A stretch of DNA of 64,000 nt, taken from positions 124,001 to 188,000 of the forward strand of contig NZ_JNYJ01000054.1 of NCBI RefSeq assembly GCF_000716715.1. The letters run 5' to 3'. Each line of letters opens with the position of its first letter. Position 1 is the stretch's first letter. Below, in pieces: positions 32,904-40,571 of this stretch. The position numbers and the translations under genes were made by a program. The notes under the pieces are model-generated. The model was not told where the DNA came from and did not search any database. It saw nothing but the letters and a program-made list of their open reading frames with translations. Origin of the DNA: Dactylosporangium aurantiacum. GTDB lineage: Bacteria > Actinomycetota > Actinomycetes > Mycobacteriales > Micromonosporaceae.

Positions 32904-35162
32904 GTGTCGAGCCCGCAGGAGCACCTGGTCGCGCAGCTCGCCCGGATCAAGGACCTGAGCGGGTTGAGCCTGCGGGCGCTCGCCGCGCGGGCGGGCCTGA
33001 GCAGCTCGTCGCTGTCGCGGTACATGACCGGCAGGCTGGTGCCGCCGTGGGAGGCCGTCGTCGCGCTGTGCAAGGTCGTCGGCCGCGACCCCCGGCCGCT
33101 GCGCGCGGTGTGGGCCGAGGCGGCGAAGGCCGGCGCCGCGCCCGCGCCGCGCCGCAACGACCTGCCCGCCGACCTGTTCGACTTCACCGCCCGCGAGGCG
33201 GAGTCCGCGCTGGTGGAGCAGCTGCTGCGCACCGCCGGCGCGGTCGCGGTCGACGGCATGGGCGGCGTGGGCAAGACCAGCCTGGCCGTGCACGTCGCGC
33301 ACCGGCTCGCCCCCGCGTACCCGGACGGCGGGCTGTACCTGGACCTGCACGGCTTCACGCCCGGCCAGGAGCCGCTCGACCCGCAGGCGGCGCTCGGCCG
33401 GCTGCTCGGCGCGCTGGACGTCACGCACCCGCCGGCCGGCGCCGCCGAACGCGCCGCGCTGTGGCGCTCGGAGCTGTCCCGCCGGCGGGCGCTCGTCGTG
33501 CTCGACAACGCCGTCGACGCCGAGCAGGTGCGCCCGCTGCTGCCCGGCGCCGGGCGGTCCGCGGTCCTGATCACCAGCCGGCACCGCCTCGTCAGCCTCG
33601 ACGGGGTGCCGCCGGTGTCCCTCGAACCGCTCACCGACGGCGACGCGGCGCGCCTGTTCGGCCGGGCCGCCGGGCTCGCGGACACCACCGAGGACGCGGT
33701 CGGCCAGGTGCTGCGGCAGTGCGGCGGCCTGCCGCTGGCGCTGCGGATGGCCGGCGCCCGCCTCCGGCACCGGCCGGGCTGGACGGTCGCGGTCCTCGCG
33801 GAGCGGCTCCGCGACACCGCCGGGCGCTTCGACGCCGTGTTCGGCATGTCGCTGCACCAGCTCGACGCCGGCCAACGGCGCATGTTCCGGCTGTTGGGGG
33901 TACTGCCCGGCGCCGACTTCGACGCCGGGGTGGCCGGGGCGCTCGCCGACGTGCCCGGCGACCGGCTCGGCGCCGTGCTGGAGGAGCTGGTCGACGCCCA
34001 CCTGCTGCAGGAGCTGTCGCCCGGGCGGTTCCGGATGCACGACCTGATCCGGCAGTACGCCGCCGACCTCGCCGCCGAGGAGGAGCCGCAGGCCGGCGCC
34101 GCGCTGCGCCGCGTCCTGCACCACTACCTGGAGCGGGCGGTCGCCCACGACCGGACGCTGCCGTCGCCGCACCGCCCGCGGCCGGCACCCGGCGACCCGG
34201 CGCAGGCGATGGCCTGGTTCGACCTCGAATACGTCAACCTGGTCGCCTGCTTCGACGCGGCGGCACGGCTGGGCGTCGACGAGGTCGTCGCTGAGCTGCC
34301 GCAGGCGATGCGGGTCTGGTTCTTCCGGCACCGCGGCACCGACGACCAGATCCGGATGCTCGAGGCCGCCGCGGCCGCCGCCCACCGGCTCGGCCGTGCG
34401 CGGGAGCGGGCGGCGCTGCTGGCGGACCTCGGCTTCGCGCACGCCGCCGCCGGCCGCCTCACCGAGGCGCTCACCGCGTACGAGACCGCCGAAGGCTGCG
34501 ACCCCGACGAGGACCTCGCGGCCGGCCTGGCACTGCGGATCGGTCTGGTCCGCCGCGACCTCGGCGACCTGGCCGCGGCCCAGGCGCAGCTGCGGCGGGC
34601 CGGCGACCTGTTCGAGAAGCTCGGCCGCCCCGCCGGGCGGTCCCAGGCGCTGGCCTTCGACGGCTGGGTGACCCTGCACCTCGGCCGCCGCGCCGAGGCC
34701 GTCGAGCTGGCCCGCGCGTCCGTCGCCCTGGCAGGCGGCACGGCCGGCGGTCCCGCGCAGGTCACCGGGCTCGTCACCCTCGGGCTGGCGCTGGCGCCCG
34801 ACGACCCGGCCGAGGCGCTGCGCACGCTGCACGAGGCGCTGCGGTTGTCGCAGGAGCACGACCTGCGGCACAACCAGGCGTGGTGCCACAACGCCCTCGG
34901 CACCGCGCTGCGCGTCACCGGCTCGCCCGAGGCGGCCCTGGAGCACCACCGGCGGGCCCTCGCGCTGCTGGAGCCGCTCGCCGAGGTACAGCTGGAGATC
35001 GACTGCCGGCACGCGTACGCCGAGACGTGCCGCGCGGCGGGCCGGCCCGTGGAGGCGGCCGCCCAGCTCGACCGGATCGTCGACCTGGCCCGGCGGCTCG
35101 GCCGCCCGCACGACGAACGCCTGGCCCGCGAGGCCCTCGCCCAGCTTCCGCCGGCGCCCTGA
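32904..35162 (+). CDS. second STAND regulator: HTH, NB-ARC, TPR
   Basis: 752 residues from the GTG at 32904; a GTG at 32871 is possible. An XRE-like HTH lies at ~10-60 (LSGLSLRALAARAGLSSSSLSRYMTGRLVPPWEAVVALCKVVG). NB-ARC follows with Walker A GMGGVGKTSLAVHVAHRL at ~118-125, ALVVLDNAVDAEQVRPLLPGAG (Walker B), LITSRHRL and CGGLPLALRMAG. Next come MHDLIRQYAADL and C-terminal TPR-like helices (ALLADLGFAHAAAGRLTEAL). The layout is the same as in the 10793 gene, so the window holds two such ATP-dependent switches. Transcribed towards the STAS/HATPase pair 88 bp downstream. Confidence 0.91.
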   Translation: MSSPQEHLVAQLARIKDLSGLSLRALAARAGLSSSSLSRYMTGRLVPPWEAVVALCKVVGRDPRPLRAVWAEAAKAGAAPAPRRNDLPADLFDFTAREAESALVEQLLRTAGAVAVDGMGGVGKTSLAVHVAHRLAPAYPDGGLYLDLHGFTPGQEPLDPQAALGRLLGALDVTHPPAGAAERAALWRSELSRRRALVVLDNAVDAEQVRPLLPGAGRSAVLITSRHRLVSLDGVPPVSLEPLTDGDAARLFGRAAGLADTTEDAVGQVLRQCGGLPLALRMAGARLRHRPGWTVAVLAERLRDTAGRFDAVFGMSLHQLDAGQRRMFRLLGVLPGADFDAGVAGALADVPGDRLGAVLEELVDAHLLQELSPGRFRMHDLIRQYAADLAAEEEPQAGAALRRVLHHYLERAVAHDRTLPSPHRPRPAPGDPAQAMAWFDLEYVNLVACFDAAARLGVDEVVAELPQAMRVWFFRHRGTDDQIRMLEAAAAAAHRLGRARERAALLADLGFAHAAAGRLTEALTAYETAEGCDPDEDLAAGLALRIGLVRRDLGDLAAAQAQLRRAGDLFEKLGRPAGRSQALAFDGWVTLHLGRRAEAVELARASVALAGGTAGGPAQVTGLVTLGLALAPDDPAEALRTLHEALRLSQEHDLRHNQAWCHNALGTALRVTGSPEAALEHHRRALALLEPLAEVQLEIDCRHAYAETCRAAGRPVEAAAQLDRIVDLARRLGRPHDERLAREALAQLPPAP

Positions 35163-35250
35163 TCCCGGCCGCGGCGCCCCGGACCGGGCCCCTCCTGCGG
35201 GTCCGCGTGGTCGCCGCGGCCGTGAGCATGGAACTCCTTCCGCGTCCGAG

Positions 35251-35631
35251 GTGACCGACGACACACCTGGGCCGGGACCGGGCCACGACCGGCGGAGCCG
35301 GCAGATGGACCTGAAATTCTGCGTCACGTGCACCGCGGACGACGTCACCGCCGCGACCGCCCCCGACCTCGACGAGCTCATCCGGCGTACCTTGGCCGGC
35401 CTCGACGCGCCGCACACCGTCGTCATCGACCTGCACGAGCTCGAAGTTTTCGCGGTCACCGGCGCCCGGACGCTCGTCACCATCCACGAGCGGTGCCGCA
35501 CCCGCGGCATCGACTGCCACCTCGTCGCGCCGCCGGACCATCCCGCCCACCGCGTCCTGAGCCGCCTCGACCTGTCACCGGACCCGCGGATCGTCGACAG
35601 CGTCAGCCACAACCCGCCGGACCTGTCATGA
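35251..35631 (+). CDS. STAS-domain anti-sigma factor antagonist-like protein
   Basis: 126 residues from GTG 35251. The N-terminal ~20 residues are polar, followed by a SpoIIAA-like STAS fold: MDLKFCVTCTADDVTAATAPDLDELIRRTLAGLDAPHTVVIDLHELEVFAVTGARTLVTIHERCRTRGIDCHLVAPPDHPAHRVLSRLDL. The site after the VIDLHELEVFAVTG strand is where the phosphorylatable Ser/Thr normally sits (VTG here has Thr). The stop overlaps the HATPase gene by four bases, so this is a partner-switch pair. Confidence 0.82.
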   Translation: MTDDTPGPGPGHDRRSRQMDLKFCVTCTADDVTAATAPDLDELIRRTLAGLDAPHTVVIDLHELEVFAVTGARTLVTIHERCRTRGIDCHLVAPPDHPAHRVLSRLDLSPDPRIVDSVSHNPPDLS

Positions 35632-36122
35632 CCCGCCACCTCGCGCTGTTCCACCGCGGGACCGGCGACCTCGTGACACCGTCGGCCCACCCGTTGATGA
35701 CCGCCGAGTCACGGACCGTCCAGGACCTCAGCGACCTCCGCCGGCAGGTCAAGCTCCACCTCGCCGACGTGCCGACCCTGATCCGCACCAGCGCCTACCT
35801 GCACGGCGAGCCACCGCTGCGGCTGGCCCTCTGGGCCCGCGACGGCCGCCTCGAATGCCGCGTCACCGACCGCGGCCCGGGCCATCCCGACCCGACCGCC
35901 GGATACCATCCCCAGCAGGACCCCCGCCGCGCCGGCGCCGGCCTCTGGCTCGCCCGCCAGACCTGCGACGACCTCGACATGTGGCACACCGGCGCCGCCT
36001 TCACCGTCCAGGTCGCCACCCGCCGTGCGCTCCACGACCGGCCACGCGGGCGCCCTCGCCCGCGTCGAGACAGCGCACACCCGTGCGGCACTCATCGCCC
36101 GCTCTGGACCACTAAGCATTGA
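35628..36122 (+). CDS. short HATPase (anti-sigma kinase-like), N-box degenerate
   Basis: 164 residues. GHKL elements present are the G1 box VTDRGPGHPDP and G2-type RRAGAGLWLARQTCDDLDMWHTGAAFTVQV. The N-box, normally ExxxNAxxHG, is reduced to TLIRTSAYLHGEPP, with neither the Asn nor the Glu. Length and order match the HATPase half of RsbW-like anti-sigma kinases. The C-terminal tail is Arg/Pro-rich. Kinase activity is doubtful; it may bind the STAS partner without phosphorylating it. Coupled to the STAS gene by ATGA. Confidence 0.75.
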   Translation: MTRHLALFHRGTGDLVTPSAHPLMTAESRTVQDLSDLRRQVKLHLADVPTLIRTSAYLHGEPPLRLALWARDGRLECRVTDRGPGHPDPTAGYHPQQDPRRAGAGLWLARQTCDDLDMWHTGAAFTVQVATRRALHDRPRGRPRPRRDSAHPCGTHRPLWTTKH

Positions 36123-36208
36123 TCAAGGTCTGCGCCTTCGGTCCAGAAGCGTGGGCGCGCGGACGGCCTGGCGGCCGTGGTATGGGCGCCGGGCCGGGGT
36201 TGCGCCGG

Positions 36209-37177
36209 TCAGGGAAGCTGGCCGGCCGCGTCCACGATCGCGAGCCGGATTCGGGCGGCACCGCTGAACTCGTTGTGCACACCGCGGAGTCGCTCACCGA
36301 GGTACTCGTACGTCCTCGGGTCGAAGACCAGCTCGTGCCCAGCGCCACCATCGGACATCTTCACCCCGATCCCGCGCCGCCCGGACGCGTCCTGTGCGTC
36401 CTTGTCCACGGTCACCCCCGGGATCCGCGACGCTGCCGAGAACAGCGACGACAGCGCGGCCGGTGGCAGGTACGCCTCCCGGATGAGCTCGCAGACAGTG
36501 TTGAACGCTTCCACGTCGCGGGGATTGTCCCCGTGGCTGTTCTCGTAGAGCCAACTGAACATGACGTCCGTGGTGGTCGGCAGGTCAGTCCGAAACGCCG
36601 GTTGAGGCTGGCACGACCGGGCGACGCCGCCATCCACAAAATGCCCGTCGCGGCACCCTCGCAACGGCACGTCCTCCGGTCTGCCCGGCTCGGTTTGAGG
36701 CCTTCCCGGCTTCGTCCCGCTGCCCGGGAACTCCTGACGTAGCAACCCGTCCCGCGTGCCGTCCACCGACAGCCAAATCTGGCGCATGCTTGGGTTCGGG
36801 ATTCCGGTATAGCCGACGGTGACCGACTCGATGAACACGTACTGGTCGGGTCGGGCCTTCAGCGCCGGCTTGTCCTGCGCGGCGACCGCGGCGAGCTGCA
36901 GGACCCCGGCGGCATCAGTATCGGGTTCCACGGTGCCGGGCGTGGGTCGGTTGCCGAGCAGGGCGCCGACGCCTAGTACCCCGGTCAGCAGCAGGGCCAG
37001 ACCCATCGTGGCGGCCAGGCTCCAGCGGAGGCGGGGTACCGGCCGGCGCATCGGGCGGCGGCGAACCCCGCGGGCGTTCCGGACCAGGTCGGCGCGGGCC
37101 GCGGCGAGAATCGTTGGGTCAGCGGGCGACACGTCGCTACGGAAGCCCTTGACGAGATCCAGCTCCTCCATGATCAT
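36209..37177 (-). CDS. CU044_5270-type membrane protein, sigma-factor partner
   Basis: 322 residues with one membrane helix at ~52-72 (RWSLAATMGLALLLTGVLGVGALLG), a basic cytoplasmic N-terminus and an extracellular C-terminal part. In the latter, IWLSVDGTRDGLLRQEFPG and YENSHGDNPRDVEAFNTVCELIREAYLPPAALSSLFSAASRIPGV are typical of the CU044_5270 family. These proteins lie downstream of ECF sigma factors in actinobacteria and are likely anti-sigma/sensor proteins. The ATG overlaps the sigma gene stop by four bases, with GGGGAG upstream. Confidence 0.87.
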   Translation of the reverse strand: MIMEELDLVKGFRSDVSPADPTILAAARADLVRNARGVRRRPMRRPVPRLRWSLAATMGLALLLTGVLGVGALLGNRPTPGTVEPDTDAAGVLQLAAVAAQDKPALKARPDQYVFIESVTVGYTGIPNPSMRQIWLSVDGTRDGLLRQEFPGSGTKPGRPQTEPGRPEDVPLRGCRDGHFVDGGVARSCQPQPAFRTDLPTTTDVMFSWLYENSHGDNPRDVEAFNTVCELIREAYLPPAALSSLFSAASRIPGVTVDKDAQDASGRRGIGVKMSDGGAGHELVFDPRTYEYLGERLRGVHNEFSGAARIRLAIVDAAGQLP

Positions 37178-37776
37178 TCCATCTCCCCACGTGTGATCAG
37201 ATCGAGATCGCCCATGACCGCGCGGATCCGCTTCCGGGCGCTGTGTAGCCGTGAGCGGACCGTGCCGACCGGTACGCCCAGCGCCCGCGCGACCTCGTCA
37301 TAGCTGAATTGCTCCCAGGCGATGAGCAGCAGGACGCTGCGCTCGCCAGCCGGCAGTTTGGCCAGTACCGCCGCAAGCCGCCGGTGCGCATCCGACGCTA
37401 CGACCCGGGCGACGACCTCCTCCTCCATGTGGTCGCCCACCGGGTCCACCCCGGTACGGGCTAGCGCCCGGTATTGGCGGATCTCGGCGCGCTGTTGATG
37501 CCGGAGCAGGTTGGTGGCGATGCCGAACAACCATGGCCGGGCATCCGGGTGCCTGGTGTCATAGCGTTCCCGCTGACTGAAGGCCACCAGGAACGTTTCG
37601 GCGGTCAGGTCATCGGCGAGTGTTCGGCCGATCCGCCGCGACAGGTACCGGTGTACCGCTGCCGCGTGCCGGTCGAAGACCTCCGCGAACCGCTCCCCCT
37701 CCCGTAAGGACTGCTCGACGAGGTCGCTGTCACTGAACGTGCTCGCCGCCTCGTGGGGCGCTGTGCGCGCCGTCAT
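37174..37776 (-). CDS. ECF RNA polymerase sigma factor
   Basis: 200 residues from MTARTAPHEAAS; a start at 37836 would add 20 residues with no better ribosome binding site. Region 2 is FAEVFDRHAAAVHRYLSRRIGRTLADDLTAETFLVAFSQRERYD...ARPWLFGIATNLLRHQQR. Region 4 is LPAGERSVLLLIAWEQFSYDEVARALGVPVGTVRSRLHSARKRIRA. This is the SigE-like type that pairs with a CU044_5270 protein, which is encoded immediately downstream with a four-base overlap. The upstream side is decayed DNA, so the autoregulatory promoter cannot be placed. Confidence 0.94.
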   Translation of the reverse strand: MTARTAPHEAASTFSDSDLVEQSLREGERFAEVFDRHAAAVHRYLSRRIGRTLADDLTAETFLVAFSQRERYDTRHPDARPWLFGIATNLLRHQQRAEIRQYRALARTGVDPVGDHMEEEVVARVVASDAHRRLAAVLAKLPAGERSVLLLIAWEQFSYDEVARALGVPVGTVRSRLHSARKRIRAVMGDLDLITRGEME

Positions 37777-37909
37777 ACTCGCCCGCTTCCGGGGTACTTG
37801 ATCATCGAACACCTTCCCTGTCGACGACGACGTCACCTGTCATTGCCCGACCGGGCCAAACGAGTTCGAAGCTCGACCCCACAATCGCCCTTGCGACATC
37901 AAATCCTCG

Positions 37910-38278
37910 CGAAGTGCCGGAGCGAACGGTGCGTCACCGAACACGGCCTCGGCGTCATCACCGGCGAAGTCAGCGCCGGCAAACCGTCGCCGTCCGCGCC
38001 GCCCTCGCCGCGCTCGACCCGACCCGGCACACCATCATCGGCGCCTGCGGCATCCACCGCGCCATCGTCGCCGCCCTCGGCGGCCCTCGACCAACGCATC
38101 GCACTGCGCTACATCCTCAACCCGATGACCGCCACCGACACCGCCGGCTACGTCAAACACCACCTCGCACCCGCCGGCCGCACCGACACCCCTCTTCTCC
38201 AACGACGCCGCCACCCTCATCCACCAAACCAGCCGCGGCCTGCCCCGCGCCGCCGTCGCCGAAGTCACGACAGAATGA
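37910..38278 (+). pseudogene. broken ExeA/TniB-like transposition ATPase
   Basis: Fragments of one ATPase occur in shifting frames. The Walker A region is LGVITGEVSAGK (about 37946-37984), then in the next frame TVAVRAALAALDPTRHTIIGACGIHRAIVAALGG. After a deletion that removes Walker B, ALDQRIALRYILNPMTATDTAGYVKHHLAPAGRTDT follows, and after another shift LFSNDAATLIHQTSRGLPRAAVAEVTTE ends the frame at 38276-38278. This matches the AAA ATPase encoded with IS481/TniB-like actinobacterial transposition systems. At least two frameshifts and one internal deletion make it non-functional. The cognate transposase is not in the window. Confidence 0.75.
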
Positions 38279-38368
38279 ACACCACCACGACACCTTGAAC
38301 ACCAAGCCCTGCCCACCTACGGCGGACAGGGCTTCACCACGCCGCTCCACGCTCACCAGCAACGACGC

Positions 38369-38700
38369 CTACATGCTCACCGCGAACGTCGCGCAACAGC
38401 CGGCCGGCTTGTCGACACCGGCGCCCCGATCGGCGGGTCCCGCCACGACAGCGTCGCGTTCGACGCTTCCGGCATTGGCGGAGCCGCGCAGCATGATGAG
38501 CCGGCCGTGGCGCCAGGCCAGCGACGTACGGTCCCGTTCGATGCCAACGCTGCCGGTGTTGTTGAGCGCGGCGGCCCGACCGTTGTCGCCCGCGCCGAGT
38601 TCGACCGGCGTCCCGTCAGGCCGCCAGAACTCGGCGTGGGTGCGCTGCCGGGTGCCGGAGGAGGCGCCTGGCCCGCTGGCCCACCCAACTGCTGGATCAT
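38369..38700 (-). pseudogene. fragment resembling a HAF-repeat secreted protein
   Basis: Reading from 38700 towards 38369, the frame gives THAEFWRPDGTPVELGAGDNGRAAALNNTGSVG and TSLAWRHGRLIMLRG, similar to the repeat H-A-F-x-W-x-x-G...D-L-G...A-x-A-I-N-x-x-G-x-V-x-G of extracellular HAF proteins. No signal peptide or start fits, and only about two repeats remain. It is probably a gene remnant in the decayed region. The open frame to 38878 adds unrelated-looking sequence. Confidence 0.4.
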
Positions 38701-38781
38701 TGCCCTCCGCCCGGCCCAGCCAGTAATGCTGGCACGCGCGCCCGACCAGAGCGGGTGTCGCCCATTCGAGTGACCACCTGG

Positions 38782-39024
38782 TCACGCTCGCAGCCGCGAC
38801 TCCCACCACTCCACCAACGAATCCACGCTCATCTCTTTCAGCACGGAGGTGGGCAGAAGATCCGCGTACGCATGGCACTGTGTCGCCAAGTGCACGGCCG
38901 CGACGGCGGGAACATCACCGCACCGCGACCGGACAACCTGAAAACTGTCATGTTGGACGTCCATGAAAAGCGAGTCCGGCAGAAGTCCGAGGCGCCCTCC
39001 ATTGCCATGATCGACCGCACTCAA
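38782..39024 (-). CDS. small ORF of uncertain status
   Basis: 80 codons starting MSAVDHGNGGRLGLLPDSLF and ending SVLKEMSVDSLVEWWESRLRA. The amphipathic C-terminus and balanced composition look more protein-like than the neighbouring shadow frames, but I recognise no family and see no clear ribosome binding site. It could be the 3' end of a gene truncated when the region decayed. Confidence 0.3.
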   Translation of the reverse strand: MSAVDHGNGGRLGLLPDSLFMDVQHDSFQVVRSRCGDVPAVAAVHLATQCHAYADLLPTSVLKEMSVDSLVEWWESRLRA

Positions 39025-39489
39025 CTCGGCCAGATCCGGATGCGTATGGGCGGCAGTGGGTGCCTACGGTGGTGCAGTCAGATGGCCGGCGGCCAGCTGC
39101 GGTGAGGGACCCGGACGGGGTCGGCTCGGCGGTGGCGCCCAGCCAGGTGCGTGCCTGGGAGTGCTGCTGACGCGATGGAGCCAACAGCCCGGACGGCCGG
39201 CGCCGTCGCGGACGTCCGCACGGCGATGCGACCCCGGCAGACGATCTTCACTGACGACGGTCGGCGCTGGCCTGGATCACGATCCGGAGATCCTGCTTGA
39301 TCTTGGTTGACACCATCGCACCCAGTCCAAGATTCAGACCAACCGGCACGAACGGATCCCTACCAGCACGCCCCGACCTGGACTGTTGCGAAACAGCGGC
39401 TCCCTTTCGGAGCACTTCAGGTCCACAGTGGACGAATCGCGAGAGGCGGTTGATCTACGTTTCCGCAGGTCAACCGCCTCTTGATGTTG
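39025..39489. other. gap without a recognisable gene
   Basis: 465 bp between the small ORF and tRNA-Arg. All frames are short or look like shadows; no hairpin or repeat stands out. It lies on the 3' side of the minus-strand tRNA-Arg, the side where integrated elements insert, so it may be element debris. Confidence 0.5.
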
Positions 39490-39562
39490 CGCGCCCGAAG
39501 GGACTCGAACCCCTAACCTTCTGATCCGTAGTCAGATGCTCTATCCGTTGAGCTACGGGCGC
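39490..39562 (-). tRNA. tRNA-Arg (anticodon ACG)
   Basis: 73-nt cloverleaf on the minus strand. The acceptor GCGCCCG/CGGGCGC (ends at 39562 and 39491), D-arm GCTCAACGGATAGAGC, anticodon arm CTGACTACGGATCAG with ACG at 39529-39527, and T-arm GGGGTTCGAGTCCCTTC fit. ACG (wobble inosine) reads CGN arginine codons. The 3' CCA is not encoded. Confidence 0.97.
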
Positions 39563-39597
39563 TTGGTGCTCGCCTAGTGTACACACCAGGTTTTGCG

Positions 39598-39688
39598 CGG
39601 AGGCTCCGGGATTCGAACCCGGGATGGGCTTTAAGACCCAAACCGCATTAGCAGTGCGGCGCCATAGACCGAACTAGGCGAAGCCTCC
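39598..39688 (-). tRNA. tRNA-Ser (anticodon GCT)
   Basis: 91-nt class II tRNA on the minus strand with a long variable arm. The acceptor is GGAGGCT/AGCCTCC and the anticodon arm CCGCACTGCTAATGCGG has GCT. The T-arm is CCCGGGTTCGAATCCCGGAG. It reads AGC/AGT. It lies 35 bp upstream of tRNA-Arg, so both may be cut from one transcript. CCA is not encoded. Confidence 0.97.
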
Positions 39689-39867
39689 ACAGCCCCTGTC
39701 GCCAGGAGCCGCCGTCCGAGGATACAGGGACAGCAGAGGACCGGGCAAAGCGGGTACGCTCCCGGCGCGCCGCGACGACCACCGCCACTGCCCCGGACCA
39801 CGTTTGCGCTGTTCACGGCGCTGGCGTCGGTCGGCGCGCCATCCTCCCGCCGCGTTCACCCAGGAGT

Positions 39868-40491
39868 GCCACGCCGACGCGTGCCCTCCGCCGTCCCCTG
39901 CTGCTCGCAGCGGCGACGGCGATCACCACCGCCTCCGCGGTGGTTCCCGTCACACCTGCCGTCGCCGCCGACCCGGCCGAGGGGCGTCTCGCCGGGCACC
40001 GGTCACGGTCGAGGAGGACCCGCTGCCTACCGGGGCCGTCGGTCGGCGGCTGACCAGGGCCGGCGGACGGTACCAGGCCGGCGGCCTGCTCGTCGAGGGC
40101 CGGTACACCGTGGGCTTCAGCGGCCTGCACGGGGTCACCCAGCGGGCGCACGACTGGTGCCCCGGCGCACGGCTGCGTGCAGCCGGTCGACGTGGATCTG
40201 CCGCTGACCGGCACCGGCTTCCGCCAGTGGTGCACCGACGAGGCCGGCGGCGCGCTGCGCCACGGCGGCGGCACCGTCGCGGGCACCATCCGCGACACGA
40301 CCGGCGCCCCCGTCCCGGCGGAGTTGCGGGCCGTCGCCGCGCTGTCGGGCGAGCCGGTCGCGTTCGCCGCCGATGTCAGCCAGGACGGCCGCTCCGGCAG
40401 GCTCGGCGGCACCGGCCTGGCCACGGCGCAGACGTTCCGGGCCAGGAACGACCGGACGACCACGGTCACCGAGACGATCCCCGCCGGCTGA
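39868..40491 (+). pseudogene. frameshifted secreted protein gene
   Basis: Three joined frames give one plausible protein. A signal peptide LRRPLLLAAATAITTASAVVPVTPAVAADPAEG (from ~39886) is followed, after a shift near 39985, by APVTVEEDPLPTGAVGRRLTRAGGRYQAGGLLVEGRYTVGFSGLHGVTQRAHDWCPGA. After a second shift near 40170 come QPVDVDLPLTGTGFRQWCTDEAGGALRHGGGTVAGTIRDTTGAPVPAELRAVAAL and TETIPAG with TGA at 40489-40491. Sequencing errors could also explain the two shifts. The family is unrecognised; it is a small secreted beta-rich protein. Confidence 0.5.
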
Positions 40492-40571
40492 CCATCGGCC
40501 CGGGGGTCCTGTCCGGGATCCCCGGGCCGCACGACGGGTGCTGAACCCGCAGGCGCATTACGCTCTTGCGG

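Noticed and set aside
32622..35690. 1022-codon minus-strand open frame
   Set aside because: It lies opposite the STAND gene, is Gly/Arg/Gln-rich and has no domain; a GC-rich shadow.
38301..38335. Hairpin AAGCCCTG/CAGGGCTT as a terminator
   Set aside because: The stem is only eight bases with a long loop and no functional gene precedes it.
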